From assembly GCA_028292435.1 (NCBI GenBank), contig JAQGMI010000106.1:1-64000 (forward strand): a DNA stretch of 64,000 nt, given 5' to 3'. Each line of letters begins with the position of its first letter. Position 1 is the stretch's first letter. The translations under genes were made by a program, and so were the position numbers. The DNA comes from Betaproteobacteria bacterium. Its GTDB lineage: Bacteria > Pseudomonadota > Gammaproteobacteria > Burkholderiales > SG8-41. Positions 45,970-54,239 of the stretch are shown one piece after another. The notes below the pieces were generated by a model, which was not told the DNA's origin, searched no databases, and saw nothing but the letters and a program-made list of their open reading frames with translations.

Positions 45970-47472
45970 ATGAGACGCCTGCAGGCAAATGGCTTCTTGC
46001 GGCATATCGGCGCGCTGGCCGTTTTACTTGCGCTGCTCGTACTGCTCGCGCCGCTGACGTCGCACGCAGCAGCGCCGATGGGCTTCGATGAAGCGCGTCA
46101 CCTGTTAAATCGCACGAGTTTCGCGGCCAACGTCGACGACATCAATGCGTTCGCGAAATTGAGCCGCGCGCAGGCCGTCGATCAACTGCTTGCGTGGACT
46201 GGGACGTACAAGGTGGGCACGCCGCCGCCCGCGTGGATCAATGACTTTCAATCGCCGCGCCGGCTGCGCGCGATGAGCGAAGAGCAGAGAAAGGTTGCCC
46301 AGCGCGAGCAGGTCCAGAAGGGCCTCGAGCTGCGCGGCTGGTGGATGACGGAAATGATCGCGACGCCTTCGCCGTTGACCGAAAAAATGGTGCTGTTCTG
46401 GCACAACCATTTCGTGTCGAGCCTGCAGAAAGTGCGCTCGCCGGTGCTCATGTATCGCCAGCAACTGGTTTTGCGCAAGCATGCGCTCGGCTACTTCGGC
46501 GACCTGCTGCACGAGGTAGCGAAAGACCCGGCGATGGTGGTTTATCTCGACAACGCATCCAATCGCAAAGCGCAGCCGAATGAAAACTTCGCGCGCGAAG
46601 TGATGGAACTGTTTACGCTGGGCGAGGGCAATTACACGGAGGCCGACGTCAAGGAAGCGGCGCGCGCGTTCACCGGCTGGAGCATCGATCCGGATTCCGG
46701 CGACTACCTGTGGCGTCCCGCTATCCATGACGAAGGCGTGAAGACGGTGCTTGGCCGTAGCGGTAATTTCGATGGTGATGCCGTGCTCGACATCCTGCTC
46801 GCGCAGCCATCGACGGCTGAGCTGGTCGTCGGCAAGCTCTGGCGCGAGTTTGTGTCGCCGGCGCCTGAGGCGGCCGAAGTCAAGCGCATCGCCCGCATGT
46901 TTCGCGACAATCGCTACAACGTCAAAGTCGCCTTGCGCGCGCTGCTGACGTCTGACGCGTTTTACGCGCCGCAAAATCGGGCCGCGCTGATCAAGTCGCC
47001 GGTCGATCTGGTTGTGGGCACGGCGCGCCAGTTTCGCGTGGAGGCGGCCGACGCGCTGCCATTTGTGCTCGCATCGCGTCAACTCGGGCAGGATCTGTTC
47101 GCGCCGCCGAACGTAAAGGGATGGCCGGGCGGTGAGGCGTGGATCAACAGCGCGACACTTTTGCAGCGCAAGCAGTTGCTCGATCGCCTGTTTCAGCCGC
47201 AAGACCGGCGTGCGCAGCTGATGGCGGTCAATGCGCCTGCTGAAATGCAGAACGGCGGTCAGCAAGCCGGCGGCGAAGCGCGCGAACGTTTCATGCGGTC
47301 GATGGCGAGCGTCCGTTTCGACGAGGCAAGATGGCGGGCGCAATTTTCGGCCAATGAACCGCTGATGACGAAAGTGCTGCTTGCCGGCGAGCCCGTCGCT
47401 GCTCGGCCGCAGCTTCAGGGAATGGAACAGTTGCGTCAGCTCGTGCTTGACCCTTCGTATCAGTTGAAATGA
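45970..47472 (+). CDS. DUF1800 family secreted protein
   Basis: The protein has 500 residues with a Sec signal (MRRLQANGFLRHIGALAVLLALLVLLAPLTSHA). It shows the DUF1800 pattern: GFDEARHLLNRTSFAANVDDINAFA, LTEKMVLFWHNHFVSS, ENFAREVMELFTLGEGNYTEADVKEAARAFTGW, VVGKLWREFVSP and NVKGWPGGEAWINSATLLQRK. The family occurs widely next to DUF1501 genes, as here (19 bases apart). Molecular function is not known to me. The frame is open from 45886, but the signal peptide fixes the ATG at 45970. Confidence 0.88.
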   Translation: MRRLQANGFLRHIGALAVLLALLVLLAPLTSHAAAPMGFDEARHLLNRTSFAANVDDINAFAKLSRAQAVDQLLAWTGTYKVGTPPPAWINDFQSPRRLRAMSEEQRKVAQREQVQKGLELRGWWMTEMIATPSPLTEKMVLFWHNHFVSSLQKVRSPVLMYRQQLVLRKHALGYFGDLLHEVAKDPAMVVYLDNASNRKAQPNENFAREVMELFTLGEGNYTEADVKEAARAFTGWSIDPDSGDYLWRPAIHDEGVKTVLGRSGNFDGDAVLDILLAQPSTAELVVGKLWREFVSPAPEAAEVKRIARMFRDNRYNVKVALRALLTSDAFYAPQNRAALIKSPVDLVVGTARQFRVEAADALPFVLASRQLGQDLFAPPNVKGWPGGEAWINSATLLQRKQLLDRLFQPQDRRAQLMAVNAPAEMQNGGQQAGGEARERFMRSMASVRFDEARWRAQFSANEPLMTKVLLAGEPVAARPQLQGMEQLRQLVLDPSYQLK

Positions 47473-47491
47473 CCGGCTAAAGGAAACCGCC

Positions 47492-48649
47492 ATGCAGCGA
47501 CGCGATTTTTTGAGTGCTGTGGGAGCCGCAACCGTTGCAGCGTGGGTGCCCGCGTTCGCGCACGCGGGGACGGCGGGCCGCTATGAAAATCTGCTGATCA
47601 TCGTCGAATTGAAAGGCGGCAACGACGGCTTGAATACGGTCATCCCGTACGCCGACGCCGACTATCAGGGCCTGCGGCCGCGGCTGGCGATTGCGCGCGA
47701 CCAGGTACTGCAACTCGATGCGCGCACCGGCCTGCATCCGTCGCTCGGCGCGTTGATGCCGCTGTGGCAAAACCGCGAACTTGCGGTCGTGCAGGGCGTC
47801 GGTTATCCAGGCGCGAACCTGTCGCACTTTCGCTCGATAGAAATCTGGGACACGGCATCAAAAAGCAGCGAGTACTTGAGCGACGGCTGGTTGACGCGCG
47901 CATTTGCGCAAGCCCCGGTCCCGCGCGCCTACGCAGCAGACGGTATTGTCGTCGGCTCGAACGAAATGGGCCCCTTGGCCGGTGGCGGGACTCGCGCGCT
48001 CGCACTGACCAATACCGAACAGTTTTTGCGCCAAGCGAAACTGGCTGGCAGTGAAGGCGTGTCGCGCAACGCCGCCCTCAATCACATTTTGAAAGTCGAG
48101 CAAGACGTCGTGCAGGCTGCCGGCAACTTGAGTGCGACTTATGCGTTCCGCACGGAATTTCCCGCCAATCCGCTTGGCAATGCATTCAAAACTGCCGCGC
48201 AGGTCGTCGCCAGCAAGGCCGGTGTCGCGGTTGTAAAAATTACTCAAAACGGCTACGACACGCATAGCGGCCAGCAAGGCACGCAACAGCGCCTGCTGAA
48301 AGAACTCGCCGAAGGGATCAATGCGATGCGCTCGGCCATGCAGGAAATCGATCGCTGGAATTCGGCGCTAATGATGACGTATTGCGAATTTGGCCGCCGG
48401 CCAAAAGAAAATCAGAGTGGCGGCACGGACCACGGTACCGCGAACGCGCATTTTGTGCTCGGCGGCCGCGTCAAAGGCGGACTTTACGGCGCGCCCCCGG
48501 CGCTCAATCGACTGGACGGCAATGGGAACCTGCCGTTCGCGGTTGATTTCCGCGATCTCTACGCGACGGCGCTCGAGCGCTGGTGGGGCCTGAACGCCGT
48601 CGTCGCGTTGAACGGCCGCTTCATTCCTGTCGACGTCTTGAAGGCCTAG
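47492..48649 (+). CDS. DUF1501 family Tat-exported protein
   Basis: The protein has 385 residues with a twin-arginine signal, MQRRDFLSAVGAATVAAWVPAFAHA. The mature fold is alkaline-phosphatase/sulfatase-like (DUF1501): LLIIVELKGGNDGLNTVIPYAD, GLHPSLGALMPLW, VQGVGYPGANLSHFRSIEIWDTA, NGYDTHSGQ, MMTYCEFGRRPKENQSGGTDHGTANAHFVLGG. The DHGTA and YDTH motifs are likely metal ligands. It is paired with the DUF1800 gene. Substrate unknown. Confidence 0.9.
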   Translation: MQRRDFLSAVGAATVAAWVPAFAHAGTAGRYENLLIIVELKGGNDGLNTVIPYADADYQGLRPRLAIARDQVLQLDARTGLHPSLGALMPLWQNRELAVVQGVGYPGANLSHFRSIEIWDTASKSSEYLSDGWLTRAFAQAPVPRAYAADGIVVGSNEMGPLAGGGTRALALTNTEQFLRQAKLAGSEGVSRNAALNHILKVEQDVVQAAGNLSATYAFRTEFPANPLGNAFKTAAQVVASKAGVAVVKITQNGYDTHSGQQGTQQRLLKELAEGINAMRSAMQEIDRWNSALMMTYCEFGRRPKENQSGGTDHGTANAHFVLGGRVKGGLYGAPPALNRLDGNGNLPFAVDFRDLYATALERWWGLNAVVALNGRFIPVDVLKA

Positions 48650-48656
48650 CGCCAGG

Positions 48657-49775
48657 ATGCGTCGTCGGCTGTGGTTGGCGGCGATGTTCATGCTGTCGTC
48701 GTCGGCGATTGCTGCGCCTGCGCCGCCGCTGCAACCGGCAAGCGGTCCGGGCGGTGCGGATTACAAGCATCGCGAAGTGGTCGCCGCTTCGCACGGCAAG
48801 GGCGCCACTCAATTCTGGTTGTTCGAGCCCGCCGCACCGGTCCCGAAATCGGCGCCGGTCGTCGTGTTTCTTCACGGTTGGGGCGGCGTCAATCCGGATC
48901 CTTACCGCGCGTGGATCGATCACCTCGTCAAGCGTGGCAACATCGTCATCTATCCGCGCTACCAGGCTGACTTCGGTACGTCCGTTGCAGACTTCACGCC
49001 CAACGCGATTGTCGCCGTGATGAGTGCCCTTGATCTGCTGCGCGCCGATGAGAAGCGCACCGCGCCCGACCTGAAGCGCTTCGCCCTCGTCGGCCATTCG
49101 ATGGGCGGCGTTCTCGCCGCTAATCTGGCGGCGCGCGCGCAAGCGAGCGGTTTGCCGCCAGTGCAGGCTTTCATGAGTGTGCAGCCCGGCAAAACCAGTA
49201 GGGTGGCGCGGCGCATGGTGGTCGTGCTCGACGATTTATCGCGGGTTCCAGCCCAGACGCTGATTCTGGCGGTGGCGGGCGACCGTGACCGCGTGGTGCG
49301 CGATTTCGATGCCAGGCGCATATACGCCGAGACCGCTCAGGTGCCGCCTCGCAACAAGAATCTGGTCATGGTTATGTCAGACGCTTATGGTTCGCCGCCG
49401 CTCGAGGCGCACCACTTTTCACCGCTCGCGAGGGCGGGGGCGCCCGCGCCGCGGGCGTCTGAAGGACACCGGTTGAGTTCGACCCGGGAACGCATGCTGG
49501 AGCGGGGCGGCGCGCAGGGGGACCGGCCGCCAGACCCGACGCGCATCGACACCGAAGATGATGAAGACGTGGCAGACGTCGGTCTGGCGACCGTTACGAC
49601 GCCCGACGCACTCGATTTTTTCGGCTATTGGAAGCTTTTCGATGCGCTGACGGATGCGGCGTTCTACGGCCGGAACCGCGAATATGCGCTTGGCAACACG
49701 TCGCAGCAGCGCTCCATGGGCGCGTGGAGCGATGGCCGCCCGGTCAGGGAGTTGATCGTTTTCGACCCGAATTGA
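48657..49775 (+). CDS. Secreted alpha/beta hydrolase with acidic insert
   Basis: The protein has 372 residues with a signal peptide (to about 20). The hydrolase fold shows the oxyanion HG in VVFLHGWGGVNPDPY, the nucleophile elbow GHSMGG (about 143) and the following helix. Residues about 250-310 are a Pro/Ala/Arg-rich then acidic low-complexity insert (DTEDDEDVADVG) before the last helix (DALDFFGYWKLFDALTDAAFYG). The gene is seven bases downstream of the DUF1501 gene. An esterase role is inferred from the fold only. Confidence 0.8.
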   Translation: MRRRLWLAAMFMLSSSAIAAPAPPLQPASGPGGADYKHREVVAASHGKGATQFWLFEPAAPVPKSAPVVVFLHGWGGVNPDPYRAWIDHLVKRGNIVIYPRYQADFGTSVADFTPNAIVAVMSALDLLRADEKRTAPDLKRFALVGHSMGGVLAANLAARAQASGLPPVQAFMSVQPGKTSRVARRMVVVLDDLSRVPAQTLILAVAGDRDRVVRDFDARRIYAETAQVPPRNKNLVMVMSDAYGSPPLEAHHFSPLARAGAPAPRASEGHRLSSTRERMLERGGAQGDRPPDPTRIDTEDDEDVADVGLATVTTPDALDFFGYWKLFDALTDAAFYGRNREYALGNTSQQRSMGAWSDGRPVRELIVFDPN

Positions 49776-49821
49776 GGCCGGAAACGGTCAAATTTACCGG
49801 TTCGGAAGGGTCGGTCCTGAT

Positions 49822-49861
49822 GCCGTTAGCATGCAGTTTACCCTCTGGGAACGGCTTTTTT
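49822..49861 (+). terminator. Possible terminator after the DUF1800-DUF1501-hydrolase run
   Basis: GCCGTT (49822-49827) and AACGGC (49850-49855) pair around a long 22-base loop and are followed by six T. Confidence 0.45.
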
Positions 49862-49981
49862 AGGTAAGAAGTGAGCCGCAGACCCCTGATTTAATATATC
49901 ATTGCCCCGAGTGAGGAGCCGTGAGTTTGGTTGTACGCGTAGTTGGCTCAAGTGTGAATACAAAATCGAAAGACACACACC

Positions 49982-51109
49982 ATGCTAGCAACTAGGATTC
50001 GCCAAAAAGATGGGATTTTTTATTTCGCCAGTTGCCCGGCGAAGGAAATCCTGAACAAAGTCCGGTTCATCAGCCGCTACTACGGCGAGGATGAGCAGAT
50101 TGCTGCGCAGACCGTGCCGCAAAACGATGAAATCGCGCAATTTATCGCGCGCATCGAGCGCAATGACGCGGCATTCCAGCGTGTGGTATCACGCGCCAAA
50201 GTCCGTTCGCTCAAAAATTTCTACGAAATGGCGGTCACCCAGCCGCCGATTCCGGGCACCGTGCTGCTGTTCACGAGTGACAAACTCAATTTCCGCACGC
50301 TCGAAGGCCAGGACAATGTCGGCCACTTGCAGGAACCGACTTCGAAGTATCTGATCATCGACGGCCAGCACCGGCTTGCGGCGCTGCGTTTTTATCTCGC
50401 CGAGCATCCCGAAGAAGCCAAAGGCATCGACGTGCCGTGCGTGATTTTCGACGCGCGCAGCGAAGATTTTGCCGCCGAAATGTTCGTCATCATTAATTCG
50501 ACGCCGACCCGCATCAACAAAAGTCACCTCGTCGATCTGTACGAGCGTGTGTCCTGGGCCGATCCCGATCGCCGGTTTGCGGCGCGTCTGGTCGACAGTC
50601 TCTACAGCGAATCCGATAGCCCGCTGCGCTATCGCATCAACCGCCTTGGTGGGCGCAGCCTTAAAGACAAATGGATTCTGCAGGCAGAGCTGTTCAACGA
50701 GCTGTATCGCTGGGTGCGCGCGGACTGGAAAAAAATCAAGCAGGCGACCAACAGCTATCGCGAAGCCGAGAAGTATTACGAAATCGTGCGCGATTTCTTA
50801 AAAGCCGCGCAGCGCGTGTGGGGCGATACCTGGGCCAACGACAGCTACATGGTCACGAAGCCGGTCACATTGAAAGCGTTGATCCGCGTATGTGCCGACC
50901 TGGCGCGCGAAGATGCCGATCCGGCCGATGGCCGCTTGAAGCGGTGGGAAGAACGCCTCGGCGTGTGGGCCGATCAGCAGAAGTCTTTCAAGGTCGACGG
51001 GTTCTACGAGCGTTTCCCGGCCAAGGGTGAAGTCGAGCGTGTTGCCCGCATCCATCGCGATCTCGCGAAAGCTGCGTCGATCGAAGTTAGAACCGCAAAA
51101 GCCACCTGA
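49982..51109 (+). CDS. DGQHR-domain protein (DndB-like), orphan
   Basis: The 375-residue protein carries the domain's motif in YLIIDGQHRLAALRFYL (about 126) and the following INSTPTRINKSHLVDLYER. DGQHR proteins include DndB and DpdB, partners of DNA-phosphorothioation and 7-deazapurine DNA-modification systems, but no dnd or dpd gene is in the window. The upstream 200 bases are AT-richer than the surroundings (GATTTAATATATCATTG), hinting at its own promoter and perhaps transfer. It ends in a hairpin shared with the convergent neighbour. Role unknown; a regulator or remnant of a DNA-modification system is the leading idea. Confidence 0.82.
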   Translation: MLATRIRQKDGIFYFASCPAKEILNKVRFISRYYGEDEQIAAQTVPQNDEIAQFIARIERNDAAFQRVVSRAKVRSLKNFYEMAVTQPPIPGTVLLFTSDKLNFRTLEGQDNVGHLQEPTSKYLIIDGQHRLAALRFYLAEHPEEAKGIDVPCVIFDARSEDFAAEMFVIINSTPTRINKSHLVDLYERVSWADPDRRFAARLVDSLYSESDSPLRYRINRLGGRSLKDKWILQAELFNELYRWVRADWKKIKQATNSYREAEKYYEIVRDFLKAAQRVWGDTWANDSYMVTKPVTLKALIRVCADLAREDADPADGRLKRWEERLGVWADQQKSFKVDGFYERFPAKGEVERVARIHRDLAKAASIEVRTAKAT

Positions 51110-51122
51110 CAGCAGTTGTCAG
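51106..51122. terminator. Hairpin across two convergent stop codons
   Basis: CTGACA and TGTCAG pair around GCAGT. The plus-strand TGA is in the left arm and the minus-strand TGA in the right arm. No T-run follows, so termination strength is uncertain. Confidence 0.35.
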
Positions 51123-51661
51123 CGCGCGGCCTGCGGTGTCGCCGCGGGTTGCGCGACCGCTTCCTTGTAACGCCGGCCGCGATCGACAATGCGCCGGTCT
51201 CTCACCAGCTCCATCACCGGAACGCCATAACCGCAACTCGTCATCGTGTTGTCGATCTCGATTTCGATGACCTGGCGGGCGGCGCCTTTCAGTTCGCGTG
51301 CCGGCTGCTGCAGCAATAAATCCGCCAGCGGGGATTCGGCAACCGGCGTAACCGTCGCGCGCCCGAACAAGCGGACGGTCGCGGCATCTTCACCTTCGAA
51401 CGAGCTGATCATGACCGTGATGGGGCCGCCCGCAGTGCAGTGACGCGCGGTTTCGTTGCCTGAGCCCCGGTAATCGAGATAGGCGACACGATTCGGCCCG
51501 ATGATATGCAAAGGCACACCACCCTTGGCCGAGACATTCACCGGACCGACTTCATGCGGACCGCACTTGAGCGCAGGATCGGCGGACGCCACGAAGAATA
51601 GCGGCGCTTTGCGGATGAGTTCGGCTTGTTCGGTGGTGATCGAAGGGTGGTAAGTAGCCAT
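51119..51661 (-). CDS. Pyridoxamine 5'-phosphate oxidase-fold (flavin-binding) protein
   Basis: The 180-residue protein is a split-barrel flavin-binding family member: ITTEQAELIRKAPLFFVASADP, GPVNVSAKGGVPLHIIGPNRVAYLDYRGSGNETARH, ITVMISSFEGEDAATVRLFGRATV. Substrate and cofactor (FMN, F420 or haem) cannot be told. The ATG at 51661 is two bases after the dehalogenase stop; a TTG two codons earlier is less likely. It is last in the minus-strand run that starts with the RidA genes. Confidence 0.82.
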   Translation of the reverse strand: MATYHPSITTEQAELIRKAPLFFVASADPALKCGPHEVGPVNVSAKGGVPLHIIGPNRVAYLDYRGSGNETARHCTAGGPITVMISSFEGEDAATVRLFGRATVTPVAESPLADLLLQQPARELKGAARQVIEIEIDNTMTSCGYGVPVMELVRDRRIVDRGRRYKEAVAQPAATPQAAR

Positions 51662-51663
51662 CG

Positions 51664-52398
51664 TCAAACGCCTAGCTGAGCGGCGACATCTTCAAAATCG
51701 CTGGCGTTGATGTCGAACGCGGGTTCGGCCGAGAGGTCGGGATGCTTGCCTTTGCCGTATTCGAGCGGCCGCAGCACGAGCGCGGTCTTGAGACCCTGTT
51801 TCGCCGCGTGCCGCAGGTCGTCCTTGTGCGCGGCGACCATCATGACTTCATCCGGCTTCAACCCGAGTATGTCGGCGGCGCCCAGATACGCTTCGGGATC
51901 CGGTTTGTAATGATGAAATACTTCGGCCGACAGGATAAGGTCCCACGGCAGGCCGGCATGCTTCGCCATGTTGTTGAGCAGCGCGACGTTGCCGTTCGAA
52001 AGCGTGGCGATCGTAAATTTCTTTTTGAGCCGCTTGAGGCCGCGCACGGAATCGGACCATGGCTTGAGGCGATGCCATGCCCGGTTAAGCTCGAACTTTT
52101 CTTCCTCGCTGAGCGTCGTGATCTTGAACTTGGCGAGGATGTCGTCGAGGATCATGCGGTGCAGATCGTCGATCTTCGTCCACGGCAGCTCGCCGCGACC
52201 AACGCGGTCCATCGCCGGCCGATAGCCGGCGCGCCACGCGTCCGCGAATTTGGCGGGGTTTACGCGAAAGCCTTTGGCTTTCGCCAGCGTGCGAATCTCA
52301 CGCACGATGCTGCCGCGCCAATCGACCACCGTGCCGAAGACGTCGAAGGTCAGCGCTTTGACGCCAGCCAGCGCGGGATTCACTTGATTGCCACGCAC
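51664..52398 (-). CDS. Haloacid dehalogenase type II-like HAD protein
   Basis: Up to 244 residues. Motif I is ALTFDVFGTVVDWRGS with the nucleophile Asp, motif II ATLSNGN, then HHYKPDPEAYLGAADILGL with the Lys, and MMVAAHKDDLRHAAKQGLKTALV. This matches L-2-haloacid dehalogenase (type II) relatives, many of which act on other substrates. Start: GTG at 52398 (19-base overlap with the ridA-like gene) or GTG at 52383, which overlaps its stop as GTGA; the latter gives 239 residues and is equally likely. Confidence 0.85.
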   Translation of the reverse strand: MRGNQVNPALAGVKALTFDVFGTVVDWRGSIVREIRTLAKAKGFRVNPAKFADAWRAGYRPAMDRVGRGELPWTKIDDLHRMILDDILAKFKITTLSEEEKFELNRAWHRLKPWSDSVRGLKRLKKKFTIATLSNGNVALLNNMAKHAGLPWDLILSAEVFHHYKPDPEAYLGAADILGLKPDEVMMVAAHKDDLRHAAKQGLKTALVLRPLEYGKGKHPDLSAEPAFDINASDFEDVAAQLGV

Positions 52399-52733
52399 AT
52401 GATTTCGACCAGCGTATCGGCCGAGCCCAATCGTGCTTCAACGCAGGCGCGTGCGGGCGCAGATTTCGAATCCATCCACGCAAGCCATGCTTCGTCCATC
52501 TTGGGCTTCAATCGCATGTCGCTGACGTAAACGACGGCCGACACGATTTTTGTTTTGTCGCTGCCGCCGCGCGCGAGCAGCTTGTCGATCTGGCGCAGGA
52601 TGCTTTCGGTCTGTTCTTTGATGCCGACTTTTACGTCTTCACCGACCTGGCCCGCGAGATACAGCGTGCCGTCGTACTCGACCATGTCGGAGAGCCGCTT
52701 GTCGGGATCGTAACGAACGATGTCTTTGCTCAT
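52380..52733 (-). CDS. RidA/YjgF family protein, copy B
   Basis: The protein has 117 residues. The RidA fold has the conserved GTLYLAGQ strand, VVYVSDM and the carboxylate-binding Arg in APARACVEARLGSADTLVEIMCVA. RidA proteins hydrolyse reactive enamines/imines such as 2-aminoacrylate. GGAG seven bases upstream supports the ATG at 52733. The gene just upstream is a close paralogue (copy A); both share SAVVYV-DMR-KP-MDEAW-AW. This suggests an old tandem duplication with divergence in the first half. Confidence 0.9.
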   Translation of the reverse strand: MSKDIVRYDPDKRLSDMVEYDGTLYLAGQVGEDVKVGIKEQTESILRQIDKLLARGGSDKTKIVSAVVYVSDMRLKPKMDEAWLAWMDSKSAPARACVEARLGSADTLVEIMCVAIK

Positions 52734-52746
52734 ATCGTTTCTCCGG

Positions 52747-53094
52747 TTACTGTGCAGCGATGACCATGATTTCGACCAGCGTGTCGGGCGTGCCGAGACG
52801 CGTTTCGACCGTCGCACGGGCGGGTGGATTCTTCGGATCGATCCACGCCATCCACGCCTCATCCATGCCCGGCTTCACGCGCATGTCGGCTACATACACG
52901 ACGGCGGAAAGCAGGCGCGATTTGTTCGTGCCGGAGACTTTCAAGAGCGCATCGATCTTGCCGAGGATTTCCTCGGTCTGGCCCTTGCTCGACGCGCTGC
53001 GGGTATCGGCCGTCGTGCCTGCGATGTAAACGGTACCGTTATTCACAACCGCGCGCGACAGGCGTGCGTCGGACTGATGGCGTGTGATGCTCAT
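52747..53094 (-). CDS. RidA/YjgF family protein, copy A
   Basis: The protein has 115 residues: MSITRHQSDARLSRAVVNNGTVYIAGTTAD, then VVYVADMRVKPGMDEAWMAWIDPKNPPARATVETRLGTPDTLVEIMVIAAQ with the ligand-binding Arg. GAGGAG eight bases upstream fixes the start at 53094. It is the first gene of the minus-strand run and divergent from a tctC gene, which points to a shared regulatory region (53095-53256). It probably cleans up imine intermediates of the pathway encoded around it. Confidence 0.9.
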   Translation of the reverse strand: MSITRHQSDARLSRAVVNNGTVYIAGTTADTRSASSKGQTEEILGKIDALLKVSGTNKSRLLSAVVYVADMRVKPGMDEAWMAWIDPKNPPARATVETRLGTPDTLVEIMVIAAQ

Positions 53095-53256
53095 GGTGTT
53101 GCTCCTCTGGCTTGATGAAAAGACGAAACGCGGGATGGGAACTGCGATGTTCTTGTGCTTCGATTGTGCAATGCCTGCGGCTTTGCCGCAAGCGCGGTCG
53201 GTTACAATAGTCGCCCCGCTTGCCGCCGTAAATTCAATCAAACACGAGGTGAGGAG

Positions 53257-54231
53257 ATGACTCACAACAGCTTCGATGCTGCGCTGCTGCTTTGCCTGGC
53301 AAGTCTGGCTGCTTGCAATGTTTCAGCGCAGCCTGCGTATCCGGCGCGCAACATCACGCTGCTGGTGCCGTTCTCGCCCGGCGGCAGCACCGATTTGATC
53401 ACGCGCATTATCGCCAAAGAATTGAGTGCACATTTCGACAAGCAGGTGATTGCCGACAATCGCACGGGCGGCGGCGGAGTCATCGGCTGGAACGCGGTAG
53501 CGCGTTCCGCGCCCGACGGTTACACGGTACTCGCGACTGAATTGTCATTCGCGATTGCGGCAGGCTTGATTCCGAATCTGCCGTTCGATCCGCGCAAGGA
53601 TTTCATCCATGTCACCACCGCGACAACCGTGCCGCACGTGCTTGTGATCACGCCGTCGCTGCCAGTCAAGAATGTAAAAGAATTCATCGCGCTCGCCAAA
53701 GCGCGGCCGAACGAACTCAATTACGGGTCGGGCGGCAATGGCACGAACACGCATCTCGGCTCCGAGCTTTTGAAGAACCTCACCGGCATCAAGATGGTTC
53801 ACGTGCCGTACAAAGGTGCCGGCGCCGTATTGCAGGATTTGATGGGCGGCCAGGTGCAGGCGCTGGTTTCCGCAGTGCCGACGGTTGTTCCGTACGTCAA
53901 TGCGAAACGCCTGCGCGCGCTGATGGTGACGGATGAAAAGCGCACGAGGGTGTTGCCCGATGTGCCTTCGGCCGCCGAAGCGGGCCTGGCGAAGATGAAC
54001 ATGCAATTCTGGGTCGGCTTTGCATTGCCCGCAGGCACGCCGCAGCCGGTGGTCGAGCGTTTAAACCAGGCGCTCGTCGCAGTGCTTAACGGTGCTGAAT
54101 CGAAGAAACGCCTGATCGATCTCGGTGTCGACACCGTTGGAAATGCGCCCGCTCAGGCGACCAAGCTTGTGCTCGACGAAATGGATCGTTGGACTGCGGT
54201 CATCAAGGCTGCGGGCATCAAAGCGGAATAG
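53257..54231 (+). CDS. TctC/Bug-type periplasmic binding protein 3
   Basis: The protein has 324 residues. The signal peptide is MTHNSFDAALLLCLASLAACNVSAQ. The receptor motifs are ITLLVPFSPGGSTDLITRIIAKEL, NRTGGGGVIGWNAVA, SAPDGYTVLATE, and VPYKGAGAVLQDLMGGQVQ. The Shine-Dalgarno AGGTGAGGAG directly precedes the ATG, so spacing is short but the start is clear. It begins a plus-strand catabolic run. The ligand is probably an organic acid; which one cannot be told. Confidence 0.92.
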   Translation: MTHNSFDAALLLCLASLAACNVSAQPAYPARNITLLVPFSPGGSTDLITRIIAKELSAHFDKQVIADNRTGGGGVIGWNAVARSAPDGYTVLATELSFAIAAGLIPNLPFDPRKDFIHVTTATTVPHVLVITPSLPVKNVKEFIALAKARPNELNYGSGGNGTNTHLGSELLKNLTGIKMVHVPYKGAGAVLQDLMGGQVQALVSAVPTVVPYVNAKRLRALMVTDEKRTRVLPDVPSAAEAGLAKMNMQFWVGFALPAGTPQPVVERLNQALVAVLNGAESKKRLIDLGVDTVGNAPAQATKLVLDEMDRWTAVIKAAGIKAE

Positions 54232-54239
54232 TGGAGAAC

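Noticed and set aside
46105..47493. 462-residue minus-strand frame
   Set aside because: Shadow of the DUF1800 gene; it has no domain and is full of Arg and His.
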